Source of the DNA: Prostheceraeus crozeri
Lineage: Eukaryota > Platyhelminthes > Polycladida > Euryleptidae
DNA: 64,000 nt
Assembly (NCBI GenBank): GCA_907163375.1
Contig: CAJQUW010007119.1
Coordinates: forward strand, 1-64,000
Reading direction: 5' to 3'
Position numbers and translations under genes: made by a program. The notes under the pieces are model-generated. The model did not search any database. It worked only from the letters and a program-made list of their open reading frames with translations, and was not told where the DNA came from. This document shows positions 1-13,400 of this stretch, piece by piece; position 1 is the stretch's first letter; each line of letters begins with the position of its first letter.

Positions 1-1695
1 TATGTATTCCCCACATAAACTTATTGTGTCAATTAAAAACTTTTAAATGAATGATGGACAATGAACAAGTAATGAGAATATGGAATTAAGAGCTAGCAAA
101 TCGAGTTAAAACATGGATGTACAGCATCAGAATTCATTATTTTTCCAATCGAAACATTGAACTTCAAAGAGCTGTTCGTTGGTCATCCCTGGAAAAGTGT
201 ATTGAATAACTTAATGTGTCACAAGTCTCAATCAATCAATCAGTATCATCGAAATCCAATATATGGAACGACGGTCGAATTCTTTCGATCATGTCTCGAT
301 GACTTTTAGATATAGCCTACTATGGCGCCCTCACTTGAAAAGAGTATGACTAATTAATGAAAATTGCTACGAATATGAACGGAAGAGATTCGCTGATTCT
401 GAAAGCAATTCATTTCAAGGATTCTACTTTACGCTTGAAACAGGCATTTAATGCAACTGCCATGCACATGCATATTCAAGCCGGAAATGACGTCATGCGA
501 CTTCATAAACCATAAATAGGCCTTCCTATAAATTCCTCTACACGCTTGAATTGACAGGATTGAGAATTTATTAAATCTGCATGTAAGTTGGAGTGTGTAG
601 AGTTTCTGTCATAGAACAGATATGATGCTATGTACTAAATCTGTAAAGCCAGATTAAGCAGGTTATTATGCTTCAATCTAAAGGCTATGCAGCTCTACTT
701 AAAACCCCATCTGGGAAAAGATGGCTATGGATGTGTCACTCATGTATCATTTAGAGGATGTACCATTATAATCTAATTCATCCAAGCATGAGATTTCTAC
801 ATTTTGCCGGACATTATTGTTCTTAGTTGCAATATTGTCCGTTAAATGCCATGCAATTCCTATGGAAGGAAAAAGCTCAATATATGTCCGCTACTACAGA
901 TGTTTCAATGATTCATTAATAACATTGAATTAAGCATTGTCGCTGTAGGCCATGACCAAAGAATGAGATCATTTCTGCTTTTATGTTTCCATTGAACGGA
1001 CATTTGGATCCACCCATCGTCTATTGTTGTTGATGTAAAGCATGGATTCAATACATTCAAGCGCGTATATTTAACATTTATTTGGCCCTGTGATCGTGTG
1101 ACTTCACATCCAAAATAACAATGGCAGAGATTCGTCGGAAGATTTGTGTCTGAGTCACAAGATACCATTTGCTTTTAGAATGAGCGAGATTTTTACGCAC
1201 ATGCTTCGCCCTCTGGCACATTTCATGCATCATATCAATATCCTACGATCATCGTGACATAAATTTTGATTGTAATTTTAAATCGCATCAATGGTTGTTG
1301 AATCAATTACTTGAACTACATGTTGAAATGTCCGTGGATGATGAAAATCCTTTTTCTCAAATCCTTCCATAAAGATTAGCATTCCGGATGAAAATATTCT
1401 CAAATTTGGTCTGTCTTTTCACTAGAAATGGTGTCAGTTAATTGCTATCCATTAATGAAATTCACATTATAAACAAATTCTCCTTTCTTACTCGATCGCC
1501 ATTTTTTGAAATAGAGTTGATGAAACTTAAGAAAGTATAAATAAGCAAACCGAATGAAGCATAAGTACTCGCATTCACACTATCGGACGCTAATGCGTCC
1601 TCGCATAATCTGTATTATTGTCCTCTAAACTATGACAATATTCCAATATTCCTATATTATAAAAATACAGTGGCAGTACTGTTTGGAAAACTTAC
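1..1695. other. AT-rich stretch left of the last exon, nothing firm
   Basis: I see no coding homology, RNA gene or transposon here. The small open frames have no recognisable motif. It is either an intron of the minus-strand gene or its 3' flank. Confidence 0.5.
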
Positions 1696-1775
1696 ATTTC
1701 CATCAGAGAATAAAGCCTCGGGTTTGCATTTTACACGGAAAATAAGCGCCATGAATCCCCTGAAGATAGTGGAAT
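1696..1775 (-). CDS. C-terminal region exon 3 (last exon seen)
   Basis: 80 nt, phase 1 to 0. It reads DSTIFRGFMALIFRVKCKPE then ALFSDGN, a hydrophobic helix-like stretch. Acceptor tttcag; donor gtaagt. It joins the previous exon in frame. No terminal exon with a stop was found further left, so the gene likely runs out of the window. Confidence 0.5.
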
Positions 1776-4377
1776 CTGAAATAAATAAAATATTTTCAAT
1801 GTTTATTAAGATTGCTACAATAAATTGTTGACATGTAACTGTTGTTGCATGCAGTACAAAATCTTTCTATATGCGGTGATAAAGTCATCAAAATCATATA
1901 GACTGATAATAGGCACGAAAGGATAGGGCTCGCAGTGAAGATCTCCCTACAGTTCAATTTAATGGTGTGTTTAAATACCCATAGGGATCTATGACCTTTA
2001 TTCAAATATCGTCTCTGGTTTCCGACATGCACGATGGTTTGAATTTGGGTTGTAAAGTTTTAAACATTGTGAAAAATATTGCATTTTACGAAGATAATCA
2101 AATCTTTTTCTTGATGTGAAATTGCGAATCTTTGATCTTAAAAGTTTAATCCATGCAGTTATATCAAAAGCTATTCGTACTTATGCCGACATGATATTTA
2201 CAGACCTGAAATGGACATGAAGAACAGTGCATAATACCCGTAGTAATTATATCGGGGAATTGTGAGAAATTACTATACATATGCATATAGTAATAAAGCA
2301 TAATAGCAGGTATGCATATTTCTTGATTTTCAAATAGATATCATTTACCTATTTGCACATTAACTAACGCATGCACGGATAAGAAAATGTTAAAGATCCA
2401 TTGCTGACAGCCAAAACAGGTTTTATAACCGTTTCTAAGTTTATTTGTGGTAGTTTACTTCAAACAGCTTAGTTCTGAAAAAGAGACATGAAAATATTCG
2501 ACAACCTCATCGAGACTGTCCAAAAATTATTGAAACCCACTACTTGTGGTATCTGTGGCACATGGATAAGTGCTTGGGGTAGCGATCTTATGATACAGAG
2601 GTCGAGCAATGTCAATGAAAGTCGTCAGGAAGGGCATCCGGACTAAAAGATCACAGCGCTTCATTTAAAAGTCTGACCATTTCAGCACCGTCGAAGCCCC
2701 CAGTATGGAGAGTAGTGACGTTAAACCACCGCTACAATATTAATTGTACAACAAGCATGATTAGATCTCAAACGAACTTCCTACGTAAATTTCTTGATGC
2801 GATTATGATACGAGTAGAACATTCATACAGTATATATAATGATATAATAATGCAATGATAAAATTTATAGGCATTGACGCGAAATTTTTATAGAATGTGA
2901 CAAATTTAATAGCACTTTGTAGACCCACTGAATGAGATAAGTGTACATTCAAATTTTAGAGGAATTACAACTTTGCATAGGAGCACATAATATGTTTTAC
3001 TGCTGTTCTTTGCAGTAAATTGCTTATACATGTATAACATTACTGCCTCTTTCAGTCATTGAATAATGCTTGGAGATTGCAATCACAAGAACAAAGTTGA
3101 AATTTCATAAAATGTATCGAATACAAAATATTAGAGTAATTAACGTTGAAATTCAATGTGTACATCGATGACAAATATTTGCTATTTCCAATCGCTTTCA
3201 AATCCTTGTGAACCTTGTAGTGTAATTCTCTGAGTTTATAAAAATTAAAACATATTTACAAACATGACATTTCAGTACTTTATAGCACTGAGTCAGAACC
3301 AAAATAATGGATTGAGTTATAAAAATCACACATACCCTTCTCATCGACATAGAAATTCAAATTTTCAAGTTCTTTGTATCTGCCAACTCCGACCCGCAAA
3401 ATCTTCGCCAAATGAAGGAGTACATTTTCGATGCGAGTTGTCCAAGTGAATTCGTTGTAAGCTGGTAGTTGAAAACATGAGGTCGGCTTTGTTGCGTAAC
3501 GATTCACCATGAGAAATCCATCATGCAAGATCTATAAGGAGTAATGGTGTATTATAAAGGCCATTTAATAATTATCACAGTTAATTTGAGAAAGCTAAGA
3601 TTACAAGCTCGTGAAGATAGGTAGCACATTATAACGGAGTTACATGCTGTTGTATAAAAAGTTCAGTTTCAAGTCACGTCCAAACAAATTTTTGCAAGAA
3701 GGTATAAGATTATTATGATTAATTAAATAAATTATTATAATTATTAATACAGTTATTTATAATTATTAATATAATTTCTATTAATTACATGCTTGATAGT
3801 ATTGAATTGACCTTGGTTCTTCATTTTTCTCATGAGCTAAGAAACCAAGTTTAAAAAAGGTTATTTATTTTACTTGGTTGATCAATTTTGGCCTCCCCCA
3901 TCAGATGCTCCCACCGCAAAGTATTCTTTCAATTGTTTACATCACTCTTCGGTGTCTAATCTGACTCATATTTGATTTATTTAGACAATAGTACTTCAAA
4001 AAAGATAATCTATGACTTGCCAGCATTCCAGCAGTCAATATTTCTGACATTCAAACATAAAATGCTACTATAATTAATTTACCCGGGCATGGCTACAACT
4101 TTAAATAGGGAATTGTGTCGATGTTGAGAGATGTGAACTAGGCCTACCGATGATCTCTGATATTGGATGAAATGGCGGCCATTCGGGTCTGCTCCCATTT
4201 TTCAACTGAGGATGCAACTCAATATTTAATTATTCTATCAACCGACATTTTGCTATCGGGATCTCCACTTTCGACATTTTCATCACTAGAGAAATCGACT
4301 GAACCGGAATCATTTTAACACCTGATTGGACATTTACCAAATCGCTTCAATAGTATGTAAAACGCGGAACAAATAAA

Positions 4378-4453
<76 letters not shown>

Positions 4454-7400
4454 GATGTTTTTTATAGACCGTACTGGTGTACAGATTGTACACCAGTTTT
4501 TCTTTACTGATGGCCTGTGCTACCGGCATTTTAAAATCTAAATCACTGTCGAGTTGGCGCCCCAAAATTATGCCCAAATTCCTAAAATCATTGTGATTCA
4601 AACTTATTAAATTTATGGCACCAAAACTGCAAATCTCTTCAACTATTGGAAAAGCAGTAGCCTCAGATGATGAGTTGAACACTTCAAAGCACACGGCGAT
4701 CGCGTGCGACGGTGCTGCCAACATGCTTGGACGGAAAAACTCGTTAACTCGAAGACTCACTTGTTGATGAACAGTGCGTAGCCGTTGCACAATGCTGTGC
4801 CCATTGTCTTACCCGAAACTAAAATTTCGAGGAACTGCATATGGTCGACTTTTTTAACGACAAAAAAATAATGAATTTTTGCTTCCAATGTGTTTGTTCA
4901 ATTTGTTCAGTAGGCGGCGGGCTTATTGGCTACTTGCATTTGAAAATATAGTGAATTACATATCTTTCCTCAAACGCCTTGAAAATTTTTTGCTTACCAT
5001 GGTCATACTGGCATCAATAGGGCATAAAAAACGAAACAGAGTGGACATATTATGCGTGAGAGACCTACTATATAAGCAAACGAAGATAATAAATAAACAG
5101 GAACATTTTCATAATTTATTAATGAATTTTTCCTCCTATATGGACACCAGTTTTTTAGCAATGTACAACAGTCCCGGACCTTAAAAAATACCCTGTACAC
5201 ATAATCAGACGGAGACACCGAAGTTCCAAACCATATAATAGACTAAGAATGGATGAGATGTGGCTAACTCCGTACTCTATGAATTTGCGGATTATTTAAA
5301 TCTTGAAATCGTAGAAGACAACTCACAAATCTGGCTTCCTTTAGCGGAGGACAAGACGTCATTTCTTCTTCAATCGTTTGTTCCATTGAAAGAGCTTTAC
5401 GCTCTGTAAATGTTTTCTCCAACAGAACTTCAATTTCTTCAGGTGATCTGTTTTCCCAATAAGCTGCTTCAGTCACTCTACTCGAAAGCGAATCCGTAGC
5501 AGTAGTATCCCAATTATATTTCTATACAAAAACAGAATGAAATAAGTAAAGAAGAAAACAATTGAAGGTTATTCATGGTTGTTGATTTGTGTCAGCTGAG
5601 GGAAGAATGAAAGTACTTATAAAATTGAGTGTTTTTATCACATTCATCGGTGATGGAATTACTAACATAATTATCACATGACTAGTTAAGATCATCATTC
5701 ATTGGTGTAAAATAAAAAGTAGAAAGAGTACTTTCATGCGTACGATTAATGCATCCTTTAAAACGTAAACTACATCCCTTTTAACGTTTTTAAATGTAAA
5801 TTGTCACCACACATGTTTTTGTAAGTAATTCAAAGTATATGTTGTGTCACATATGTCATCGTCAGATAAGAAACTGGAGTGTATTAACATTACTTTTGAT
5901 TAATATCTTGAATGCAACATAGCATGGCTCTAAGATGTAGATTCGATATTGTGAAAGCCAGAGACAATGAATTCGTGAACTGAACATTCAATTCAAGTAA
6001 ATCCTTAGCTTCGAGGCAGTAGAAAGCAGTTTATGACCTTCTACGTTATGACATTAAAAATGCACATAGAAGAGGAATTGCACATTAAGCGCATTTGCAA
6101 GTTTAGGACGAATAAATGCAAATGTCAACACAGATCTCCAAACAATGATGAAACTCAAAACTTTGACTTTATAAGTACTCACAATTCAATGTTTAACATT
6201 CAGCAGACAATATTCAATGCCATAAAAAAACTGCCGGCTCATTTCTTACCGGCGATGTGGCCTTGTTGGTAGAGGTTTTGCTCTGCGTCCGGGAGACCTG
6301 GGTAGAAACCTAGGTCATAAACCTAACACCCCTACATCTCTTCATTCTCGAATTCGGACAAGAGATTCAATTTCGGACAACAGAGATTTAATTTCGGACA
6401 AGAGTGATTCGATTTCGGGCAAGAGAGATTCAATTTCGGGCAAGAGATTCGATTTCGGACAAGAGAGATTCAATTTCGGACAACAGAGATTTAATTTCGG
6501 ACAAGAGTGATTCGATTTCGGGCAAGAGAGATTCAATTTCGGGCAAGAGATTCGATTTCGGACAAGAGAGATTCAATTTCGGACAACAGAGATTTAATTT
6601 CGGACAAGAGTGATTCGATTTCGGACAAGAGAGAGAAACAGTGTGATGGATGAAAATAGGATAAATCAGGTAATAAGCACGAAGTGCTTTTTATTCGAAG
6701 AATTGAAGAAAAGCCGCATTCAACGTGAAAAGCATAGACGAATATTTTGTTGTTTGCACTTTTTCATTTTTGATTTACGAGTCTATTCATCACTCGATTG
6801 CTTCTGTTTCTTGGTAAAGAGTTAACTGCACCACTCCTTTCTGTGTCTGCTTTTCAGATTCCAGGCTTACTGAAGCACTCTTAGCTGCCACTCCTATTTG
6901 TGAATGAAAGGAAGTGAACACAGCTTAGCGCCGATCGCTTAAATAAGAAAGTGTACGGTCAAAACAATTCATTAATGCTCGAGATGTCTGCGCCACTCTC
7001 CGTCAGCACCGAAGAAGAACAGCGAGCTGTTATCCGCTTCCTATGGTCTGAAGGTGCTCCGGGAGCCGACATCCATCGCAGACTATCGATTCAATATGGC
7101 GACAACTGCTTAAGCAAAAGAAGTGTTTACCACTGGATTGATCACTTTAAGGCTGGTCGCACAAGTGTATCGCACCAAGAAGGAGCCGGACGTCCTCGAA
7201 CATCGACAGGGTCGGATAAGATCGAGCAAGCTGAGGAGATGGTAATGGAGGACAGAAGAGTTACAGTCGACATGGTGGCCGTGAAGCTAGGAGTAAGCCA
7301 TGGATCTGCTCACAATATTCTTCACAACGAACTTGGGTTCCGAAAAGTGAGTGCCAGATGGGTGCCCAGACAGCTTACTGATGCACACAAAAACAATCGA

Positions 7401-10400
7401 CGAACTATCAGTCAACGGCACCTGCAACGCTATGAGAACGAAGGCGAAGATTTCCTGAAGCGAATAATCACCGGTGACGAAACGTGGGTCCACCATTTCG
7501 AGCCGGAGAGTAAACGTCAATCAATGACATGGAAGCATCCAAACTCACCGGTCCCGAAGAAATTCAAGAGTCGGCCATCTGCTGGAAAGCTTATGCTCAC
7601 TGTATTTTGGGACTCTCGAGGGCCAATACTTGAGCATTACACCGAGCGAGGATCAACGGTCACCAGTGACGGATACTGTGAAATGTTGCGTCACAGTCTT
7701 CGACCAGCCATTCGAACTCGGCGCCGTGGATTGCTGTCGCGAGGTGTCATCCTACTGCACGATAATGCACGTCCTCATTCGGCGGCGAAGACTGTGGAAA
7801 CTCTTCAAGATCTCCGTTTTGAGGTCCTGGAACATCCTCCTTACAGCCCAGACCTCGCACCTTCCGATTTCCACCTCTTCGGACCCTTGAAAGAAGCTCT
7901 GCCAGGACGTCGGTTCTCGACAGATGAAGAGGTGAAAGAGGCGGTGCATGAGTGGCTAGGTTCCATGCCCGAATCCTTCTTCTCTGAGGGCATTAAGCAG
8001 CTTGTGCGTCGGTGGAACAAGTGTTGTGAACGAAATGGTGACTATATTGAAAAATGATGATGTTATTTCTGTTGTAATTGTAAAATAAATGTAAATTGGA
8101 ACAAAAGTGCAAATAATTTTTGACTTTCCCTCGTACATGCAACGGATGCTCGCACTCATTTTCACAATAATGGACACACCTTGGGGTACATTCATCAACC
8201 ATTCTCTCATGCTTGATATCCTGCTCTTCGGGATATGAAGCAGGCCTATTTTGCCGATACCATAGGGATAATCACATTCCAAGATTGGCTGCTGAATGTG
8301 AATCATATTTTTTGCATTTTCGAGTAGCCGGTGACATAATGCTAAGCAGAGGCTAGGGAAATTGCATACAAGATATGGAGATCGACAGTCGGCTAGAAAA
8401 CGAAAGCAGTTATCAGCATAGACAAGAAGGAACAACCAATATCAAGGCCAACTAATGACGTAAATGATTGCTTGACAACAACCGGATAATAACTGCACTC
8501 ACGTAATATTTTTAGTAATTTCGCAAATGTGTATATTTGTTAGATATCAATATTGACATTGATAGCTCGCAATTTATGTATAGAGATTTCAAATGATTTA
8601 GCATTTGATTTCCAAAACTTTTACTTAGGATTTCTTTCTATCTCAATAAGGCCAGATCGGTGAAATATCTTTTGATATAATTAATTAATTTTCGTGCGTA
8701 GAAAAATTGAAATTAATATCATTTCATTAATTTCAGCCTGCAAGAAAATCAAGTAATATTGTGTGTCATCAATTCATGAAGAAGCTCCTTATTCTTCCTA
8801 TCATGTGCAATGCAATGTTCTTCAGTGGATTTTAAAAGCAGATAAAAATAGTAGTCAGAAGCGTGTATAATTGGGCTTTGCTTCAACTAATTCTGAACTT
8901 GGTTGGATGATCGGACCAACTCTAGCCCTTTGCAACAATCAGACAATAAAACTAATATTATAAAAGTACAACAAATGTCAGAAATTAGATCTCTTTTGTC
9001 CGAAATTGACAGTGAAAAGGTTTAAAACAGTGCACTCTGCATTCTTGCCAAGCAATCACAAAAGAATGACAGAGGGATAAATAAATATAAAATGATATTT
9101 AGCTGAAATTACTTGCTCTTACTCATACTCCCTTCTTCCTCAGGTTAAACAAAATTCAGACAAACTCAGGTCAGACAAAATTGTTGAATTGTTGACAATC
9201 GAATTCTACACCTAGTCAAGTACGCTAAAGCATAAATATTAAAATGTAGATTGTCTTTAACTTATACAATGAATTTCATTTAATATTTGATTCACTTTCC
9301 ACTCACCGCTTTTCTTCTGGGATTCTTCCGCTTGGTAGTTGACAAATCTTCCAATTTGAATAACGACCTGCAAGTGAAATAGTCAAGCTGAAATTAATGC
9401 TGGAAAAGATTTGTACAAAGCGTTAATTCACATTTTTAAATTTCGGTGCAAAAATAAACAGATATAATCTATTTCAGATCAGAAATATCGTAAAAGAACG
9501 AATTGGAGACATTCCCGTTACATAACAATGTTACTGTCGGTATCACGTGAGTGAAAACAATTCATCGTGTCTGTTCATTCTGACTGATGTAACATACAGT
9601 GTACTTTACGTTACTTTTAGTTTATCCGTTTAACGTCCCTTTCTCCACCTCCATTGGGTTGGACGATGATTCTTCATGGAATGCCGTCATGGATCGAGGG
9701 CATTTGAGACCTAATTGCCGACAGTCGGCGGACACGGTTTCTTCCCAAATCTTCTTTGGGCGGCCTCTTACTGTTGGTCCGTTGATATTCATTTTCTATA
9801 CTTTCTTCACCCAATCGTTGTTATCTTTCCGCACCACATGGCCTGGCCGAACCATCGCAATCTGCACAGTCTCAAAGCCTTCGATCGACTGCAGGTTCAG
9901 GTCGCCAGGTCTGCGCTGGCAACTTTATCTTCGAGAGACACTACACACATCCATCTGAATATCCATCTGTCCATACCTCCATTCTCCTCTATTCTACAAC
10001 TGTCGAAGCCCAAGACTCTGACGCATGAGTCGTAAATCTTTCCTTTCATCCACTGTGGAGTAGCACGACTGGCTAGTATAGGCAATAACTCTCGGGATTT
10101 CTTTCAGTCCGATTGAGTTTTGAAGTGTATAGGCACCATTTCATCATCCGCGGACAGAGCAGCATCTCACGAATGGAAGGCCATGGACAAAAAGTGGCGA
10201 TGATTTTTTTAACTTAGTATCTTATTTTCACGGACTAGGCAAAATAGAACACGGAGTAAACATTTGTCGCTTTCCATAAACATGACCGTCCTCCCAAAAG
10301 ACTTGATCGAATACATGACTGTTAAATCTTTTATTTATATTAGCCGAAGGTGCAATTTGCTTCACAAGTAATTCAGGCCTAAGGGTGTGTCACTTCACTG

Positions 10401-13400
10401 CCGATTTCTTCTCTTTCGACTCGACTGCATGCACACATTTTGCAACTGAACGATATTACATCATAGTTCGTCTAGGACACATAATGAATGGCTTAGTGAA
10501 TATGATTTAAAAAAGGATATATTGGCTTAAAAAACAAAAAAACTGGTTTCAAAAATAACAATACCATTACTTCAATTTCCTACTTTATACTATGAATTCA
10601 AATGAAGGCCTCTTTGCTACTTAAGTGTATATACTTTATATTACAAATAACAGAGGAAAAGAATAAATGTTGAAATAGAAAAATGGAAGACATCAGTTAA
10701 AATAATCCTGAAAACATGGAAAAGCTAAAATTACCTATGTCCGTCAGCAATAAAGAAAATAAAGGTCAGTCCAATCTTCATCTAATCCTCCTATTTCGAA
10801 CTCTTGAATTATATCAAACACATGACTTATGAATTAACAGCACGACATTCGATGATTTCCAAAGTGCTTCGACTTCACTGGTCGCTTTCCGTGAGACATG
10901 ATAGTTCAAGTAATGCTCTTCCGGATGAGATCTTGTCACGAATGTGTCACTTGTAGCATCGCTACCTTTAAAAATAAATTCTTTTTAAATCATAACTAAT
11001 AGAAATTAAGTGACATAACGTATTTCACTTCGAAGTAAAAAAGAAGCTTGGCAGACTATCATATGCCATTAAGACCACTTACACAAACTACACAGATACA
11101 TCCACATTCACTATTACTTTTCATCACACATCATGTATTTAAAATGAACGAATGTGGATAAAAACAGCTGTGTGAAATTAAAATTTGATTTTGAAAAAGC
11201 GTCAAGAAAATAATAAATTACGATAGTTGATTATAATTTGTTTGAAGCATCATATCTGTTTCAGCTATGATTCAAAGCAAACAGCTAAATTGCTGTTGAT
11301 TGCGAGATTACGTCATTCATATAACCTTAAGCAAATATACACAGCAAAAAAGGTAAAAGGAGGCTATGAAATTTAATCTTAAGAAAGTTGAGAAAGAAGA
11401 TATAAGAGACTGATACCAAGAACACTCATCGCTATTGCCAATAGCTGGCTGCAGTTATTGGATGACCACAGCTTCACTAAATCGCATGTCGATGTCTCTA
11501 CTGCAGTCTGATGCTATGATGTTGATATCAAAGTCTAATTTGCATGCCTTTTTGGTGCTTAAAGCGGATGGCGTCGGGTAAGTGTTCATTGATGAGAGTC
11601 ATAAATTCAGCACAAATATGCACCATGCGCCGGAAATAAGCACAAGTAGCATAAATATCCACACCGAATAGTAATTGGGAGTATTTAACAAAAAGCAGAA
11701 AAAACAGAAGCGTTGATTTAGAATCGTACTTACGTATCTTGATCTGAATGCAGTTGACTGAGAGACTCATTAGCTACTCGTGAGTTGTATTTCATTCTCA
11801 TTTCCATGATCTTATCGGTCGATATCTTTGTTCTTAGATATTGTAGCCGGCGAGTTAGCTTCCGCTTCAAGGAGTCCTATAAGAAATAATTGATAAGGAA
11901 AAAGTAAAACTACAAGACAACAACGGTTGAAAGAGAATGAAAAGAAATTTGACTATTACAGTTTTTCAGGAGAATCTATAAACAGGAATTAATTATAAGG
12001 CTCAGCGCTGATCGAAGAGCGAATGCTCGAAACCGGTCGGACCTGTAAATAGTTTTACCTCAATTTTCTTATTTTGGCATAAAATAAAAAGGAGAGTACA
12101 ATCACTGCCTTCTGATCCGATGTGAATCCTAGTTGTTATTAAAAATGCAAAATATAATTCAACATTTCGTGGTTGCACATCATCAGGAATACAAAAATAA
12201 TATAGGATGCGAAGACTATGTATAACATGCAAGATATAAAATTAATATCTGCAGAAATTTTAGATCTATGAATTTTATAACCTGCATGCAGGCCTACTAA
12301 CCTACCAAGCTATAATTTTTACATGCCTAATGATAATCAGCAATTTATTTTTGGTAAAACACGATAAAAAATTGATTACGCAATGTATTTGAGTGAGGGA
12401 GGTATTTTGGAAAAACTTGCCACGGATTGTTGGCACAACTTCTGGTAGAGTATGGGGTCTGAAGTAAAGTAAAATATTTTCAAAAAACAGTTTCAATTAT
12501 GTCATAATACGCTTTGAAAAAATGTGAATCTTACATTTTCCGTCTTTCACATAGGGAACAAAGACCTAATGATTTCAAACGATTATCATAGTCTTCATGA
12601 GAAATTTTGCAATGTTTACAAACTTGCCGAGTGAAATATCGTTGGACTCTTTCGATGTCAATACTGCGTTGTAAAATTGGGCAGAAAATTTGACAGTTGT
12701 ATTTTAATATTGGTCTTACAAATACTTTATGCGCATGAATCAAATAGTCTTTACTGCTAGAACACTAATCCTTTCAAAATGACAGAAGCTCGAGAATAGG
12801 CTTTTGACGAAATTTTGCTACAATGAGAACTAAATTTCATATTTTCTGAAATTAGATTACCCAAATAAGCAAATAATTTATAGAGGAGTATCATTTAAAC
12901 AAAGTTATGTCACTATCGTTCACTCTGCCAAGAGAAAACACACAACTTTTTTCTTGATGCAATCTGCAGTTGCCAAGTATTACACCATCTTTCAAAATTA
13001 TGGAGATTTTGAGACCCTTGAGAAATGACGGGTACTGATGGTATTGCGAGCATGATATATTTTGCAATCATCGGCAAATAATTTAGTAGTTGTCCTATCA
13101 TAAAGTTATTTATGTAAGTGATAAATAACACTGGGCCAAAACAGTGCCTTGTGGCCCACTAAAAACTGAATTATATGTTTGATTATACATGCTTTATAGC
13201 AGCATGACTTATTTATCACATCTCACCAACATAACATCGCATGTAATTATGCTGCTTGAGGAAAATTACAATCTAGTGGTCTGGTAGATGATGTCAATGA
13301 TAATCAATACAACATGATAGTGATGAAATGCGTGTGAGCACTGGGGACCTGCAAAGCTTCGATAATCGAATTGATTCCGTTCAGATGGATAAAAATTGTC

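Larger units (their letters stand above)
5522..9306 (-). other. Intron holding a minisatellite and a mariner element
   Basis: Between the linker at 9,307 and C-terminal exon 1. Contents: tRNA-like head at 6,254, minisatellite at 6,343-6,635, mariner at 6,722-8,133. The remaining AT-rich sequence shows no feature I can support. Confidence 0.5.

Noticed and set aside
905-1168. Minus-strand 87-codon frame as a terminal exon of the host gene
   Set aside because: No acceptor in the required phase and no similarity that I recognise.
4347-4790. 147-codon minus-strand open frame
   Set aside because: Much of it is a Tyr-Ile run from the TA microsatellite; the rest has no motif.
6342-6613. Open frames on both strands with Ser/Asp/Arg repeats
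   Set aside because: By-products of the minisatellite; periodic on both strands.
7956-8435. 159-codon minus-strand frame, including about 100 codons outside the mariner after a possible acceptor at 8,394
   Set aside because: Half overlaps the transposase antisense. The outside part is open only in a frame that does not match the phase of the neighbouring host exons, and carries no known motif.
10733-10781. Small minus-strand ATG exon reading MKIGLTFIFFIADGH, like a signal peptide, with a gtaat donor
   Set aside because: No promoter, no in-phase partner and very short; probably chance.
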